From: Caldilineaceae bacterium SB0661_bin_34 | Lineage (GTDB): Bacteria > Chloroflexota > Anaerolineae > Caldilineales > Caldilineaceae | Reading direction: 5' to 3' | NCBI GenBank assembly: GCA_009841145.1 | Contig: VXMJ01000093.1 | Coordinates: 11,982-75,981 of the forward strand | Length of the DNA stretch: 64,000 nucleotides | In this document: piece by piece, positions 38,999-50,136 of the stretch | Position numbering within the stretch: the stretch's first letter is position 1 | How the letters are laid out: every line of letters begins with the position of its first letter | Made by a program: the position numbers and the translations under genes | The notes under the pieces: model-generated | The model's input: only the letters and a program-made list of their open reading frames with translations | Databases searched by the model: none | What the model was told of the DNA's origin: nothing

Positions 38999-39519
38999 AT
39001 TCGGGCCCCGACCGAGACCCGCACGGCCGGCTTGCCGAAGACCCTCAGGGCATACACCTCGGTCGCCTCTCGATCCCGCAGGTCCGCCAGGGTGGTCACG
39101 GTCTGCAATCGGGGACCCAGCACCTTGGCTGCCACGCTCAGGGCCGTCATCGACAGCAGGCTGGCGATAAACCGGGCCATGGAGAATCCGCGTCCAGCCC
39201 GCCCCAGGAATTGCATCACCAGTACCGACAGCAGTGCCTGTACCACCAGGTTGGTGCCGCAGTCCGGGTGGATCGCCAACCTGCGGTGCCCCTCGTCAAT
39301 CGCCGCTTGGGCGTCTGCCACCGCCTGGTCCACGTCTTCGACCGACATCTCCCCGAACAGGGTGAAGCCCGACGGGTCGCTCAGTCCGCTGGCTTGCCGT
39401 ATCTGCCCTCGACCGCCCAAAACATGCAGCGTGGCATGCTCCCAGGCATGGTTCTGGCGCGTGCTGCGCACCGCCGCCAGCAGGTCCGTCAAAACTGACG
39501 ATGGACTGGGACTGTGCAT
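38995..39519 (-). CDS. DUF6391-like membrane protein
   Basis: NHAWEHATLHVLGGRG, SGFTLFGEMSVEDV, LAIHPDCGTNLVVQALL. Confidence 0.65.
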   Translation of the reverse strand: MHSPSPSSVLTDLLAAVRSTRQNHAWEHATLHVLGGRGQIRQASGLSDPSGFTLFGEMSVEDVDQAVADAQAAIDEGHRRLAIHPDCGTNLVVQALLSVLVMQFLGRAGRGFSMARFIASLLSMTALSVAAKVLGPRLQTVTTLADLRDREATEVYALRVFGKPAVRVSVGARM

Positions 39520-41528
39520 CAGGCCCGTCCCAACAGGTCCAGCGCCTTGGCCGTCACGTTGGCCGGGGTCAAGCCGAACTTCTCGTAGAGCACTTCAAAG
39601 GGCGCACTGGCGCCGAAGTGGTCCAGTCCGATCACCGCCCCGGTCTTCGGATCATTGCCGACCCAGCGTTCCCAACCCAGGGTGGCGGCCGCCTCCACCG
39701 CCAGCCGCGGCACACCTGCACCCAGGACTTCCGTTCGATACGCCGCATCCTGTGCGCCAAACAGTTCCCAGCTGGGCATCGACACCACGCGGGCTGCGAT
39801 CCCCTGTTCGGACAGGGAGTCGGCGGCTTCCATTGCGATGGCCACCTCGCTGCCGCTGGCGATCAGCGCGATGTCGGGCGCGTCCTCTGTGTCCCGGAGT
39901 ACGTAGGCACCCCGGGCCGCGGCCGGCAGGTAACCCCCTTCCGCATCTTCGTGCGGCCACTCCGGTACGGTCTGCCGGGTCAGGGCTAGCACGGTGGGGC
40001 CGTTTCGGTTCTCCAGCGCGATGCGCCAGGCACTGGCGGTCTCAGTGCCGTCGCACGGCCTGATCAGGGTCAGGTTGGGAGTGGCGCGCAGGATGGCCAG
40101 ATGCTCGATCGGCTGGTGCGTCGGACCATCCTCGCCCAGGCCGATGCTGTCATGGGTCATGACATAAACGACGGGCAGTCCCATCAGGGCCGCCAGCCGT
40201 AGGCTGGCCCTCAGGTAGTCGGTGAAGACTAGGAACGTTCCGCCGTAGGGGATCACGCCCCCATGTAGGGCCATGCCGTTCAGGGTGGAGGCCATGCCGT
40301 GCTCGCGCACGCCGAAGCGCAGGTTGCGCGCCTGCCGGTTGGAGGCCAGGAAGTCGTCGGACGAATCGATGTCCGTCTTGTTGCTGCCGGCCAGGTCCGC
40401 GCTGCCGCCAATGAGCCAGGGAACTGCCTCCGCAATGGCGTTCAGGGCCTTGCCGGACGTGTTGCGCGTGGCATCGCCTTTGCCGGGTGCGAATTCGGGA
40501 AGGGTCTCCTGCCATCCCTCCGGCAGCTCTCCACTCAGGGCCAGCTTCAGTTCCGCAGCCTTCTCCGGATGGGCCTCCGCATACCGACCCAACAGGTCGT
40601 GGTACGCCTGTACCTTTTCCTCACCGTCCGCGACCGCTCGGCCCATGTGGGCCGCCACGTCCTCGGGAACATGGAACAGTTCGTCCGTCCAGCCCAGTTC
40701 CGCACGGGTCAGGGCCACTTCTTCCGCGCCCAACGCGGCACCGTGCGAGTCCGATGTGCCGCCCTTGTTGGGACTGCCGTAGCCGATGGTTGTGCGGCAG
40801 CCGATGATGCTGGGTCTCGAATCGCCCTGTGCCGCTTCGATGGCCGCCGCCACGCCGACGGCATCCATGCCGTCCACCTGCTGGACATGCCAGCTGTAGG
40901 CTTCGAAGCGGTTGGCCCAATCCTCCGAGTAGGACAGATTCGTTGCACCGTCGATGGTGATCCGGTTGTCGTCGTACAAGTAGATGATCCGGCCCAGCTG
41001 AAGGTGGCCGGCCAGGCTGGCCGCCTCACTGGCCACGCCTTCCATCAGGTCCCCGTCGGACACGATTCCGTAGATGTGGTGGTCCACCACCGGAAAGCCG
41101 TCCGCGTTGTAGCGGGCTGCCTGCCACTCCGCGGCCAGGGCCATGCCCACGCCGTTGCCGAACCCCTGACCCAGCGGTCCGGTCGTGGTTTCCACTCCCG
41201 CCGTGTGGCGGAACTCGGGATGGCCCGGCGTTTTGCTCTGCCATTGCCGAAAGTTCTTCAACTCGTCCAGTGGCAGGTCGTAACCCGTCAGGTGCAGCAG
41301 GGCATAGAGCAACATCGATCCGTGTCCGGCGCTGAGCACGAAGCGATCGCGGTCCTGCCAGTCCGGATGCCTGGGACTGTGCCGCAGGTACCGGGTCCAG
41401 AGCACATAGGCCGTCTGGGCCATGCCCATGGGCATGCCCGGGTGCCCGGAGGCAGCCTGCTCGACCGAGTCGACCGCGAGCATGCGGATGGTGTTGACAG
41501 CCTTGAGGTCCAAGTCGGAAAGATGCAT
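39519..41528 (-). CDS. tkt: Transketolase
   Basis: [90 protein letters not shown]. Confidence 0.98.
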   Translation of the reverse strand: MHLSDLDLKAVNTIRMLAVDSVEQAASGHPGMPMGMAQTAYVLWTRYLRHSPRHPDWQDRDRFVLSAGHGSMLLYALLHLTGYDLPLDELKNFRQWQSKTPGHPEFRHTAGVETTTGPLGQGFGNGVGMALAAEWQAARYNADGFPVVDHHIYGIVSDGDLMEGVASEAASLAGHLQLGRIIYLYDDNRITIDGATNLSYSEDWANRFEAYSWHVQQVDGMDAVGVAAAIEAAQGDSRPSIIGCRTTIGYGSPNKGGTSDSHGAALGAEEVALTRAELGWTDELFHVPEDVAAHMGRAVADGEEKVQAYHDLLGRYAEAHPEKAAELKLALSGELPEGWQETLPEFAPGKGDATRNTSGKALNAIAEAVPWLIGGSADLAGSNKTDIDSSDDFLASNRQARNLRFGVREHGMASTLNGMALHGGVIPYGGTFLVFTDYLRASLRLAALMGLPVVYVMTHDSIGLGEDGPTHQPIEHLAILRATPNLTLIRPCDGTETASAWRIALENRNGPTVLALTRQTVPEWPHEDAEGGYLPAAARGAYVLRDTEDAPDIALIASGSEVAIAMEAADSLSEQGIAARVVSMPSWELFGAQDAAYRTEVLGAGVPRLAVEAAATLGWERWVGNDPKTGAVIGLDHFGASAPFEVLYEKFGLTPANVTAKALDLLGRA

Positions 41529-41621
41529 GGAGGGGTTCCTGTGAGTGCCTATTCCCCGATTCTAGCTGTGCGGACGCCCGAGACCCGATAGTCGATTCGC
41601 ATACCGGGTGCCGGCTTGCCG

Positions 41622-43373
41622 TTAGACGGCCACGGCCATGCCGTCGGCTCCCGGATCCGCAACTCCGGTCACCGACCCTGCTTCGTCGATGGCAATCGCA
41701 TGCACGATTGCGAAACCGCCGCGACTATAGCCCGTCCTCTCCGCCGGATGCATGTTCGCGATACGCTCCACCGTTTTCTTGGGGAACCGGGCATGCATGC
41801 GGATGAGGTTCCCCTGGCAATCGAGACGCGGGGCATCCACGGCCTCCTTAACGTTCATGCCCCAGAGCAGGGAGTTGAGCAGCACCTGGGCCACGCTGGT
41901 AATGATCATGGTGGAACCGGGGGCGCCTAGGACCAGGCGGGGTAGTCCCCCGCGGGTGACAATCGTGGGGCTCATGCCCGTGGTGCGGCCTTTTCCGGGG
42001 GCAATGGAGTTGGGATGTCCCGGCAGGGGATGGAAGTTCACCATGGAGTTGTTGTACATGAACCCCATGCCGGGGGTGACGACCCCGCTGGCGGATCCCA
42101 GGGAATGGGTCAGGGACACGCACAGACCCTGCCTGTCGACCACGGACACGTGTGTCGTGTCCTTGGAGCCCTGTGGTTGGAAGGACACCTTGATCGGGTC
42201 TCCGCGCTGGATGATGTCCACCCAGTGATCGGCGCGCGCCGGATCCATCATCCAGCCGGTTGGAACCGCCTCGAACTCCGGATCCGCCATGTGGGGATTG
42301 CGGTCGGCAAACGCGGCCTTCATGGCCATGGCCAGCAGGTACAGGTAGCGCGGGGAGTCCGGCTCCAGACCCGGCTCCGTGCACAGCCGTTCCATGATGT
42401 TCAGGATGGCCACGACCGTGGCACCGCCGTGCGGCGGGGCACTGGACGACACGTCCCAGCCCTTGAACGAACCACACACGGGTACGGACGGCGGAAGGGC
42501 ATACGCCTCCAAGTCGCCGGCAGTCACAAAGCTGCCGTTGGCTTCCAAGTCGGCCGCTATGCGCTCCTTCATCTCGCCGCGGTAGAAGTCCTCGGCACCG
42601 AACTTGGCAACGTGCCGCAGGGATGTGCCGTAGTCCGGATTGCTGACGGGCTGATTAACTAGGGGTGGCTTTCCTGTTTTGGTCAGGAAGATGCGGGAGG
42701 CCTCCGGGTTGCGCTGGACGACCTCCAGCGGACTGACGCCGCCTGGTGCCTCAGGCCAGCGCTGCCAGACCCGTGCCGTGCGGTCCATCATGCGCCAGCC
42801 GCCTTCCGCCAGGTCGGCAGCCGGTTCGAACAGATCCGCCCAGGGCAGGGAGCCCCATCTTTGGTGCATCTGGTGCATACCTTTGACCGAGCCAGGCACG
42901 CAGATGGATGTGTAGCCGCAGTCGTTGACCTGATCACGCAGGATATAGCCCCAGCCGGTCGGACCAAACCGTTCGAAGCGGTCCGCCCACATATCCGGGA
43001 AGGTCCCGGAACCCGCCAGGGCCGGGGCATCCACGGATGCCGGTGCGGAACTCCCGGGCTGGTGGATCGTTGCTACCAGATAGCCACCGAGGCCGCACAT
43101 GTGGGGGGACACCACCCCCTGGGCCAGTCCCGCCGTGATGACGGCGTCCACGGCATTGCCGCCGCGTGCGAGCACGTCCACCGCGGCATCGACCGCGTAC
43201 GGTTGCGGTGCGCAGACCATTCCCTGCGCCAAAGGGGCTTGTACTTGCATGGGAGGGATCCCGTGTTGGACGGATGCAGCCAGAGGCCTGTCCATTATGG
43301 CGCAGTCCGACCGCGGAGCCATCGTGACGGTTCCGGTCGCTTTCGGCGCATCCTGTGCCACCCAACCGGTCAA
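41622..43373 (-). CDS. ggt: Gamma-glutamyltransferase family protein (start uncertain, possibly 43250)
   Basis: AVDVLARGGNAVDAVITAGLAQGVVSPHMCGLGGYLV, KDTTHVSVVDRQGLCVSLTHSLGS (catalytic Thr), APGKGRTTGMSPTIV. Confidence 0.93.
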   Translation of the reverse strand: MTGWVAQDAPKATGTVTMAPRSDCAIMDRPLAASVQHGIPPMQVQAPLAQGMVCAPQPYAVDAAVDVLARGGNAVDAVITAGLAQGVVSPHMCGLGGYLVATIHQPGSSAPASVDAPALAGSGTFPDMWADRFERFGPTGWGYILRDQVNDCGYTSICVPGSVKGMHQMHQRWGSLPWADLFEPAADLAEGGWRMMDRTARVWQRWPEAPGGVSPLEVVQRNPEASRIFLTKTGKPPLVNQPVSNPDYGTSLRHVAKFGAEDFYRGEMKERIAADLEANGSFVTAGDLEAYALPPSVPVCGSFKGWDVSSSAPPHGGATVVAILNIMERLCTEPGLEPDSPRYLYLLAMAMKAAFADRNPHMADPEFEAVPTGWMMDPARADHWVDIIQRGDPIKVSFQPQGSKDTTHVSVVDRQGLCVSLTHSLGSASGVVTPGMGFMYNNSMVNFHPLPGHPNSIAPGKGRTTGMSPTIVTRGGLPRLVLGAPGSTMIITSVAQVLLNSLLWGMNVKEAVDAPRLDCQGNLIRMHARFPKKTVERIANMHPAERTGYSRGGFAIVHAIAIDEAGSVTGVADPGADGMAVAV

Positions 43374-43579
43374 CTGCCACGAACGACCAAGTTGGCAGGG
43401 AAGATTGAAGCCCCTACCGACTTCACTTCACAATGAGGAAGCTCCAGAGTTGTCGTGCTTCCCGGTCCTCGGCCGGGACCGATCAGCCAAGGGCACCACA
43501 TGCACCCGTTCCGGTCCACCAAGGCACCGGCACAGCGGCATAAGTAGTCCGTCCGCCACCAAGTAACAGGGATTCCAAC

Positions 43580-44440
43580 GTGAACGCGATCGTGAACATT
43601 CTCAATCAACAAGTGACTTCGGTCGGGGGGAATCCGCTGACGCTGGCGGACATCCTGACCACCGTCGGTCTGGTTCTGGCCTTCTATTTCCTGGCCCGGA
43701 TTACCACGAGGGGTGCCAGACACTTCCTGCAAAAGAGGACGCGCATCTCGGCCACGGCCCTGCGTCTGAGCCTTCAGATGTTCAGTGGCTTCATGCTACT
43801 GGCGGGGGTCTATGTCTCCCTGTCCGCCTTGGGCCTGGACCTGTCCATATTCCTGATTCCATTGGGTGCCATGAGCATCGGTCTGGGTTTGGGCCTGCAA
43901 TCGTTGGCCGGGAACTTCGTCGCCGGTTTGGTCCTTCTGACCGAGCGCACCGTGCGCGAGGGCGACATCATCGAGGTGGACGGCATCATGGGCACGGTTC
44001 AGGAGACCGGCCTGCGCGCCACCGTCCTCAAGACCTTCGGCAACACGGAGGCGGTGCTTCCGAACTCGATCCTGACCTCCCAGCGCCTCGACAACTGGAC
44101 GCGGTCCGATCGGATCCTGCGCGTCGAATCATTTGTAAGTGTGGCCTACGGCACCGAGGTGGAGCCGGTCCACCAGGCTCTCATGGAACGCATCCAAAGC
44201 CACCCGGCGGTCCTGGACGAACCCGAACCCAACACCTTCCTGGTCGAGTTGGGGGATTCCGCCCTGCGGTTCCGGATCCTGTATTGGATTGACGATCCCA
44301 AGCAGCGACTGCGTTCCCTCAGTGAAATTCTGCAAGGCATTCACGAGGACTTCGCGGAGCAAGGGATTGCCATTCCCTTTCCGCAGTTGGACGTGCACCT
44401 TCGCGACCGGTCGGCCGCGTCCAATCCTTCCACTGGATGA
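43580..44440 (+). CDS. Mechanosensitive ion channel (MscS family)
   Basis: LIPLGAMSIGLGLGLQSLAGNFVAGLVLLTERTVREGDIIEVDGIMGTVQETGLRATVLKTFGNTEAVLPNS. Confidence 0.95.
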   Translation: MNAIVNILNQQVTSVGGNPLTLADILTTVGLVLAFYFLARITTRGARHFLQKRTRISATALRLSLQMFSGFMLLAGVYVSLSALGLDLSIFLIPLGAMSIGLGLGLQSLAGNFVAGLVLLTERTVREGDIIEVDGIMGTVQETGLRATVLKTFGNTEAVLPNSILTSQRLDNWTRSDRILRVESFVSVAYGTEVEPVHQALMERIQSHPAVLDEPEPNTFLVELGDSALRFRILYWIDDPKQRLRSLSEILQGIHEDFAEQGIAIPFPQLDVHLRDRSAASNPSTG

Positions 44441-44697
44441 GCAGGAACCATGTCTGCAAGAGTCCGTTGGGGATGATGTGTTGGATGACACGACCAACAG
44501 GGAGGACACGAACAGTACGGCCACGGGCAAAGGGAGGCAGGCACAGGGATGATAGCCATTGTGGAATCCCGGTTTCGTGCATCGGGAATCCGGTCTCCAT
44601 GGTGAAGTCCCACCAATGTTCAGCGTCGATGGCACCAGTTCTGAGGATGTGGTAGCTTGAACCGTCTGCCTGCCGCCGTTCGGACGGCGTCTTCAGT

Positions 44698-45834
44698 TTG
44701 AACAGGAGAGTACTGTTGTCCAATTCCCAACTGGCCTTCCCGGATCTTGCGGTCCAGGGGTTCCGTAGGTTCCGGGATTTGAAAATCTCGGAGTTGGGCC
44801 GCGTAACCTTGATCACCGGGAAAAATAACACAGGCAAGTCGTCGATCTTGGAGGCGTTGCGGATCGGTGCGCGCAAGGCTGAGCCAGCCGCCGTGTTCGA
44901 CATTCTCGGTACGCGCGCGGGTTATCGCCGCGGTAGTAAGGAAGATGCACACTCCCTTGACTTTGATGGTGATTTCCTCTTTTCTGATCTTTTTCACGGA
45001 TTTCCCACGTTGGATGATGAATTCGGTCCGATCGTTATCAAGACAAGTAATCCGAAAGATCCTATGGAACTTTCCATGCATGTCGAATGGATGGCATTTA
45101 CCGAGGACTCGCAAAGCACTATGGAATTTGTGGATCGAAATCGAGTTGTACGGGAAGAAATACCCGGGGGACCTGTCTTGGTGGCCCGCACAAAGACAGA
45201 CAAATTTGTTGTACGGCTGGGCAATCTTCACAGTTTTCGCAATCACATGCCGCGTCCTGATTCAAACAGAATGACTTGCAAGTTCGTGAAGGCCAACGGA
45301 GCCTCGGAATCTCTGGGAAGGATGTGGGATCGCGCAGTATTAAGGGACGAAGAAGAGGAGGTGGTTAGGGCATTGAGAGTCATTGAACCCAACATCGCTG
45401 CGGTTCGCATGCTCGGTGGGGATGACCGCTACAGACCGGCGAAGACACCGTACATTCGTGTGGAAGGTCTGAGCCGGTATGTGTCAATCCTCTCTTCTGG
45501 TGATGGCTTGAATCGCATGTTCACCTTGATTCTTGCACTCTTGGATGCCAGAGGGGGACTTCTGCTGATTGACGAGTTCGAGAACGGATTGCATTACACA
45601 GTACAGCGAGAGGCTTGGCGCATCATATTCCAACTGGCCGAATGTCACAACATCCAGATTGTTGCCACCACTCACAGTTGGGACGCAGTGGCAGCCTTTC
45701 AAGCGGCGGCAGCTGAAACTCCGGAAGTGGGGGTTTTGCTGCGTCTGACTCGGAAGGGGAGTGATGTCATACCAACAGTATTTACTGAAGAGGATCTTCA
45801 AGTGATTACCAAGCGGCGCATAGAGGTGCGGTGA
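44698..45834 (+). CDS. AAA-family ATPase (OLD/AAA_21-like)
   Basis: Walker A ITGKNNTGKSSILEAL; SSGDGLNRMFTLILALLDARGGLLLIDEFENGLHYTVQ; TTHSWDAVAAF. Confidence 0.9.
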   Translation: MNRRVLLSNSQLAFPDLAVQGFRRFRDLKISELGRVTLITGKNNTGKSSILEALRIGARKAEPAAVFDILGTRAGYRRGSKEDAHSLDFDGDFLFSDLFHGFPTLDDEFGPIVIKTSNPKDPMELSMHVEWMAFTEDSQSTMEFVDRNRVVREEIPGGPVLVARTKTDKFVVRLGNLHSFRNHMPRPDSNRMTCKFVKANGASESLGRMWDRAVLRDEEEEVVRALRVIEPNIAAVRMLGGDDRYRPAKTPYIRVEGLSRYVSILSSGDGLNRMFTLILALLDARGGLLLIDEFENGLHYTVQREAWRIIFQLAECHNIQIVATTHSWDAVAAFQAAAAETPEVGVLLRLTRKGSDVIPTVFTEEDLQVITKRRIEVR

Positions 45835-45835
45835 C

Positions 45836-46462
45836 ATGACCGGAAATAAGGTGCTGCTGGTCGAGGGTCTTGACGATAAACGGGTAATGGACAGAATTTG
45901 CCAAGTACACGAGGTTCCATGTCCAAGCTTGGAATATTTGGGAAGTGATACAGAATTGCTGAAAGTGTTCTCTACTAGGCTCAAGGTTCTGGGCAAGGAA
46001 GATGCAGAGGATGTTCTGGGTGTGGTGATTGATGCTGACACCAGTGTGCCGAGTCGTTGGCAGTCGCTGCGAGATCGGTTAGGCAATGCCGGTTTTCTGG
46101 ATGTACCTGATCAGCCCGAGCCGGATGGGACCATTGTTTTCCCAGCAACAGAGGAATTGTTGCCGAAGGTGGGTATCTGGATCATGCCTAACAATCAAGA
46201 TTCAGGCAAGCTGGAGGACTTTCTGGCATTCCTAGTGCCTGACTCCGATTCCCATTGGCAACACGCTGAGTCATGTGTGGATTCTTTAGATCAGCCACCA
46301 TTCAGAACTGTGGATCGGAGCAAAGCCGTTATCCACACTTGGTTGGCTTGGCAGGCAGATCCTGGCCTGCCTTTTGGCACAGCGATCCAAAGTCAGTTCT
46401 TGGATCCCGATGCACCTCATGCTCGACGGTTGGTCCATTGGCTGCGTGAACTGTTCGGATAG
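45836..46462 (+). CDS. TOPRIM-like protein (DUF3226-type), partner of the upstream ATPase
   Basis: VLLVEGLDDKRVMDRI, VLGVVIDADTSVPSRWQSLRDRL, IWIMPNNQDSGKLEDFLAFLVP. Confidence 0.8.
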   Translation: MTGNKVLLVEGLDDKRVMDRICQVHEVPCPSLEYLGSDTELLKVFSTRLKVLGKEDAEDVLGVVIDADTSVPSRWQSLRDRLGNAGFLDVPDQPEPDGTIVFPATEELLPKVGIWIMPNNQDSGKLEDFLAFLVPDSDSHWQHAESCVDSLDQPPFRTVDRSKAVIHTWLAWQADPGLPFGTAIQSQFLDPDAPHARRLVHWLRELFG

Positions 46463-46685
46463 GTCTGGTTCGAGCCTTGGGTGTTCACTGTCAGTCGTCT
46501 TATGTCACCAAAGACCTTGGTGCCCACAGGTTGCTTGCAAATGTGCGCGTTCCGTTGCCTTGCTCTACTTGCCGTCAGCTGTATTTACAGGTCTGGATTC
46601 GTTCCTGTGTCACTGGCATGAAAGCAACCCGGGGGGTGTCCGGCCGGCCAGTGTGGATGCGGCACACAACTCTTCCGAGAGTGGT

Positions 46686-49079
46686 TCAGATGCGGGACAT
46701 GTACACTGGGCTGCTCCAGGCTTGGGCCTGATCGACTTGGGTGACACGCACCCAGTAGGACTGCGCACCCGTTGGAGCGTCAACGTCGCGAAAGGTCAGG
46801 CTGGCTCTCGTGGGTGCATCGTTGTCTGGTGCTGGGCCAATCGCGACCCGACAGTCCAGGCCTTCCGTTTCGCGTACAAGGGGTGCCTTGAGTACATGGG
46901 CCAGTGGGAACGAGAAACGGATTGGAGGGGCGTTGAAGCTGCACATGGTGTGTTCGTCCCCTTCGATCTCCAGCACAAGGCCCGCTCGATTGCCGGCGGT
47001 GGCATTCCGCCAAGCCACGCGGTCTCCGCTGGGCTGATCCACGCGGTCCTCGCCTCCGTGGAAGTTCACTGCCTCGACCGCATGCAGCATGCCCCGGTCC
47101 AGATGCAGCGAACCATCCCAATTCACGCGCTGGGCACGTGCCGTACCGCGCTGGGCGGTGCCCTGCCATAGCAGGCGGATCCGATGCCGCTCGTTGGCCG
47201 CAGGAGACGGTCCCGCCAGCTGCCACTGACAAATCTGCCTGTCGTCTCGCAATAGTTCGATCGATTCGAGCGGTGCCGTACCCTCGACTTCAATCGTGGC
47301 CAGGGGATCGCCTGCCGTGGTGAGCAGTGAACCCATCGGTTGCCCGTCCACCTCAAACCACAGGCCTATGCGTTCGCCCGATGTGGCATAGCACCGGCGA
47401 GCCGACAATGCCTCCCAAATGCCTGTGCGGGTTAGCTCTTCTGCATAGACCGCGGTCAGACCGTTGCGCACGTTCCGGTTGTTGCGCCAGCCCGGATGGC
47501 AGGCGCCGGGACGGCCGGTGATGCCGTCGGTTCCGGCCGTGATGCCGACTCGGTAACCGCGGCGGAGGGCGTCCTTGATGAACCATTCCGACGTACCGTG
47601 GGTGGAGTGGATCTCCGCCAGCCGCTCGATTTCCGGAGCATGCCAGTCAAGATTGGTGGGACGGCCGCCGACATGCATGTTGATCAGCACCGGTTCATGT
47701 CGCATGGCTTCCAGGAACGGCTCGGCGGTGGTCAGGTCCGGTTCGGGGTCCGGCTCGTCCTCCTGGAAGAACCGGCCCGAGCGGCGCAGCCGGGGCTCGT
47801 CGTGCCGGTAGAAAACATTGCGATCCCCACCGTCCGAGGTAGGCGCGCTCCACTCGCAACCCAGGAAGGTGATAAACCGGCCGGGTTCGTGGAAGTTTTC
47901 CGTCTCGGTCCGGGTCAGATCCCACAGGTCGCGCGACACATAGTGGTCGTTGCCCTGGTGTGTGATGAACTGAAGTCCGGCGGCGTCCCGGGCATAGGTG
48001 AAATGCTCCGCCATGGAGCCGACACCACAGCCGACTTCACTCTGGCCCGAATGCATGTCTCCCCAAAAGCGTCGCCACTTGGGTGGTTCCGTGGCGATCC
48101 GGACGGGATTGCTTTGCGTGCTCAGGTCCGAGTCCGGCAGATGAACCTCCAATCTGGTTAGGCCGCTGGCCTTGTATCGGACAGGTACGTGGACTACAGG
48201 CGGGTCCGCGCAGACCACAGCCTCTCCCAGTTCAAGGAGCGGACCGGCTGGTTCCTCGCACAGTTCCCTGACCTTGGGCCGGGCATGGACCGGCATGCTG
48301 GCGTTGCCCCAGCGATCTTCGGCCCTGATGGTCAAGGTCCTGGTTTCACCTACCAACCCGTGGTCGGGTGCAATGACAACCAGGCGCTCCGGCGGTCCGG
48401 GCACGATGGACAAACCCTCCACCGGCGGCAACCGATGCCAGGAGTCGCTCCGGTCCGGATCAATCAGCACCATGAACTCTAGGTTGCGCAAGCGGAAGGT
48501 GGGCACGCGCCAACCCCTGCCTCCATACGCTCTGTTGCCGCAGGTCAGGATCACCTTGTCCCCTTCCGCCAACTGGCCCCGCCCGACCGTCAGTTCAAGA
48601 TGGTGCTGCCAGGGGTCGAAGGGACCTTGGCGGAAGTAGCGCAGCCCAATCTCCGCTACGGGTGCGCGGCCGTGTGTGGGTCGAGTCACGACGGTGGTGA
48701 ACCCGTCGCCGCCGGGATCCTCGAATTGCAGGTCGGTCCAATCCAGCGGCCAGGACCAGGCCAGCGCCAGTTGTCCCCCCGGTCCAAGCTCGGTCTTCCC
48801 GATCGTGAATGTGAACTCAAGCGAGACCCACTCGCCAGCCACGAAGGGCCGCCGCGGCGAACAGGTTGCATGGCCGTAGAGCTGCCGGCGTTCTTTCGGG
48901 GACAAATTGATGTTATGCCAGATCGTGGGTCGGCCGGGTTGTCCGCTGGCGATGATCATGTTGGGGATCTCAGGCAAGGTGGTTGGAAGGCGCAGGTTCG
49001 GTCCAACACGCGTCCGGAAAGTCCGGGCGGCTGATCCTTGACTGCCACGCGGATTGTTCCCGCGAAGGTCCAGGCTCAA
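46686..49079 (-). CDS. DUF3604/PHP-like metal-dependent protein
   Basis: RFWGDMHSGQSEVGCGVGSMAEHFTYARDAAGLQFITHQGND..., EIHSTHGTSEWFIKDALRRGYRVGITAGTDGITGRPG. Confidence 0.8.
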   Translation of the reverse strand: MSLDLRGNNPRGSQGSAARTFRTRVGPNLRLPTTLPEIPNMIIASGQPGRPTIWHNINLSPKERRQLYGHATCSPRRPFVAGEWVSLEFTFTIGKTELGPGGQLALAWSWPLDWTDLQFEDPGGDGFTTVVTRPTHGRAPVAEIGLRYFRQGPFDPWQHHLELTVGRGQLAEGDKVILTCGNRAYGGRGWRVPTFRLRNLEFMVLIDPDRSDSWHRLPPVEGLSIVPGPPERLVVIAPDHGLVGETRTLTIRAEDRWGNASMPVHARPKVRELCEEPAGPLLELGEAVVCADPPVVHVPVRYKASGLTRLEVHLPDSDLSTQSNPVRIATEPPKWRRFWGDMHSGQSEVGCGVGSMAEHFTYARDAAGLQFITHQGNDHYVSRDLWDLTRTETENFHEPGRFITFLGCEWSAPTSDGGDRNVFYRHDEPRLRRSGRFFQEDEPDPEPDLTTAEPFLEAMRHEPVLINMHVGGRPTNLDWHAPEIERLAEIHSTHGTSEWFIKDALRRGYRVGITAGTDGITGRPGACHPGWRNNRNVRNGLTAVYAEELTRTGIWEALSARRCYATSGERIGLWFEVDGQPMGSLLTTAGDPLATIEVEGTAPLESIELLRDDRQICQWQLAGPSPAANERHRIRLLWQGTAQRGTARAQRVNWDGSLHLDRGMLHAVEAVNFHGGEDRVDQPSGDRVAWRNATAGNRAGLVLEIEGDEHTMCSFNAPPIRFSFPLAHVLKAPLVRETEGLDCRVAIGPAPDNDAPTRASLTFRDVDAPTGAQSYWVRVTQVDQAQAWSSPVYMSRI

Positions 49080-49966
49080 GCAATGAACGGTTTGAGGAAC
49101 TGGTGGGAGAGCCGCAGGCCCCGCACTGCCGTTTCCTGCGTGGCAGCCCAGACTCTGTCCTCGTGTTCCACGCTGAGGGCCTGGTCGTAACCGGATTGGA
49201 ACAGTTCATCCAGGAAGTGGAACCAGTTCACCTCCCCGTAACCGGGTAGTCGGTAGCGCCACCATTGGCTCTGCCCGGCTCCGCTGAGCTGCCGGCCGTA
49301 GATGCCGAAGGCATTGCGCCCGTCCAGGAGGATTTCCGTGTCCTTGGCGTGGACGTGGTAGATGCGGTCGGCGAAGTCGCGAATGGGCTGAATCCAATCA
49401 ATTCCCTGCCAAACGAAATGCGACGGGTCGTAGCACAGACCCAGGGCCGGCGACGGCACGGCACTGAACATCGCGTGCCACATTTCCGGAGTGGTGGCCA
49501 GCATGGTTCCGTTGCGCGGCCAGTTTTCGAAGGCCAGGCGTACGTTGCGGGACTCGGCATGGGCCGCGATGGGCGTGTACAGCTCCTTGAAGACGGCAAT
49601 GTTGTCGTCGCCGCTCAACGACATATCCTTGCCCAGAAGATGGGTGATGACTCGGATGCCGTGTCCGGATGCCCAGTCGATGGCGTCCATGACCTGCCGG
49701 GTCAGCGCGGCCTGTTGGTCGCTTTCCGTGCTCAGGTCCGGTGGAGTCAGGGAGCCGGTGGCGTGCAGGGCCATGTCAAGGCTGCGGACGACCTTGACGG
49801 CCGCGTCGTTGAGGACCGGCACGTCCAGCGTGACGTAGCCGATGTCGGATGCAATTGCCGCAAAGTCTGCGTAGTCCATGCGGTGTAGCGCGCCGTTGCT
49901 CTGAAAGCAGCCCAGGTACATTTGGCCCAATTCCTTGGTACGGGGGGATGTTCGATTGGACACCAA
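49076..49966 (-). CDS. Sugar phosphate isomerase/epimerase (xylose isomerase-like TIM barrel)
   Basis: NVRLAFENWPRNGTMLATTPEMWHAMFSAVPSPALGLCYDPSHFVWQGIDWIQPIRDFADRIYHVHAKDTEI; 4-bp overlap with DUF3604 gene. Confidence 0.9.
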   Translation of the reverse strand: MVSNRTSPRTKELGQMYLGCFQSNGALHRMDYADFAAIASDIGYVTLDVPVLNDAAVKVVRSLDMALHATGSLTPPDLSTESDQQAALTRQVMDAIDWASGHGIRVITHLLGKDMSLSGDDNIAVFKELYTPIAAHAESRNVRLAFENWPRNGTMLATTPEMWHAMFSAVPSPALGLCYDPSHFVWQGIDWIQPIRDFADRIYHVHAKDTEILLDGRNAFGIYGRQLSGAGQSQWWRYRLPGYGEVNWFHFLDELFQSGYDQALSVEHEDRVWAATQETAVRGLRLSHQFLKPFIA

Positions 49967-50136
49967 GCATCTTGGTGCCTCAACTGCAGATCAGCATAGC
50001 AAGCTGTGTTCACAGACACGGACATGATCCACATGCCGCGGATCGGGCTGGCCCTGCACGGGCGCATTCGACTGTCCGCGATATAGAATCCGGTTTCTTC
50101 ACGCAACGAACATAACGGATTCGCACCAGGACACCC

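Noticed and set aside
40299-41591. 430-aa plus-strand ORF
   Set aside because: Antisense shadow of tkt.
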